The translations under genes and the position numbers were made by a program. A model generated the notes under the pieces. The model was not told the origin of the DNA. It searched no databases and saw only the letters and a list, made by a program, of their open reading frames with translations. From Hydra vulgaris (taxonomy: Eukaryota; Cnidaria; Hydrozoa; Anthoathecata; Hydridae), in contig NC_088928.1 of NCBI RefSeq assembly GCF_038396675.1, positions 58,687,501 through 58,751,500 of the forward strand: a DNA stretch of 64,000 nt. Direction: 5' to 3'. This document shows, piece after piece, positions 62,393 to 64,000 of this stretch. Positions within the stretch are counted from its first letter, which is position 1. The number at the start of each line of letters is the position of its first letter.

Positions 62393-62543
62393 TTATTACC
62401 ATTATTGAATGTTTTTTTTTAATGTCATATAATTATTTATGAAGTTTAACTAAGGCCATTAGTTTAAATTCATAAATAGTTTTATTATAAAACCAACAAA
62501 TGAATTTATTCAAGTTTTGATAATTAACTATACATTTACTTAG

Positions 62544-62597
62544 ATAATGTGAATAATGGTGGAGCTGCTAAAATCAAATCAAATGATAAAGGAAAAG
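62544..62597 (+). CDS. Unrecognised zinc-finger gene, exon 2
   Basis: A 54-bp exon between acceptor TTTACTTAG and donor GTAAAT, entering in phase 1 (as exon 1 leaves) and leaving in phase 1. It reads [18 protein letters not shown], a polar, lysine-rich linker. Exactly matching phases support it. No third exon could be identified in the last 1.4 kb, which is mostly microsatellite. Confidence 0.5.
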
Positions 62598-62613
62598 GTA
62601 AATTATTGATATT

Positions 62614-62828
<215 letters not shown>

Positions 62829-62983
62829 CTCAAAATGAAGCGGCTTAAATTCCGTTACCTTTTTAGAAAACACAAACCATTTTGACATTTTTTATATTTT
62901 TTCTAATATAACAATGACTAGATGGGATAGTATTTTAAAATTATTGTGAAATCATACTCACAATTATTTCTTCCCACTTCAAG

Positions 62984-64000
<1,017 letters not shown>

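Overview
The window is AT-rich animal nuclear DNA. It has long (TA)n tracts, split genes with GT..AG introns, and a dense mixture of DNA transposons, LINEs, tRNA-derived SINEs and foldback elements. This composition fits a Hydra-type cnidarian genome; that assignment is inference from composition and element families, not from a database match.

Host genes. (1) The left 36 kb is mostly one gene read on the minus strand. Five exons (36257-36111, 18343-18257, 18089-17933, 9995-9958, 708-643) join in phase into 165 residues that begin with a TAF6-type histone fold and most resemble TAF6L, the SAGA subunit. The gene runs off the left edge. Its introns are about 17.8, 0.17, 7.9 and 9.2 kb and hold most of the mobile elements. 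(2) An intact single-exon minus-strand gene at 40652-41629 encodes a three-RRM protein with a mitochondrial-type N-terminus. (3) At the right edge a plus-strand gene starts at 61788 (acidic N-terminus plus a C2H2 finger; second exon 62544-62597) and leaves the window.

TAF6L introns. Intron 4 (709-9957) holds a nested palindromic element (2321-3227), a decayed BED-hAT (3644-5626), a mariner remnant and a decayed Tc1-like remnant. Intron 3 (9996-17932) holds a SINE, a Harbinger-like MITE, a plus-strand LINE with a SINE in its 3' end, a piggyBac remnant and a GAGGTC repeat cluster. Intron 1 (18344-36110) holds a 4.4-kb Sola-like transposon with about 700-bp inverted repeats and an ATTA duplication, a truncated foldback copy, a ZMYM1-type hAT, and a second, better preserved copy of the same LINE in opposite orientation.

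Middle. A Tc1 element (36790-38401) sits in a (TA)n tract. After the RRM gene come an old tandem duplication (43.4-45.0 kb), a hAT end and a SINE-like block.

Right. A FLYWCH/MULE transposase appears to be split between 46.8-47.4 kb and 56.9-57.5 kb by a pogo element (47624-50407, TA duplication), which itself carries a foldback element (48908-49452, GGTTAC duplication), and by a THAP/P-like element (about 50461-53884). Then come a higher-order tandem repeat (54.4-55.4 kb), a badly decayed CR1-like LINE (58.4-61.25 kb) with a 33-bp minisatellite and a perfect 33-bp-arm hairpin, a CCCAACGTTGG tract, and large microsatellites.

Every transposase or reverse transcriptase I could read is broken, so I see no complete autonomous element. 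The strongest leads are the transposon-stuffed TAF6L gene, the Sola-like element, the three-level nest, the stop codon shared by both LINE copies, and several unusually perfect palindromes.
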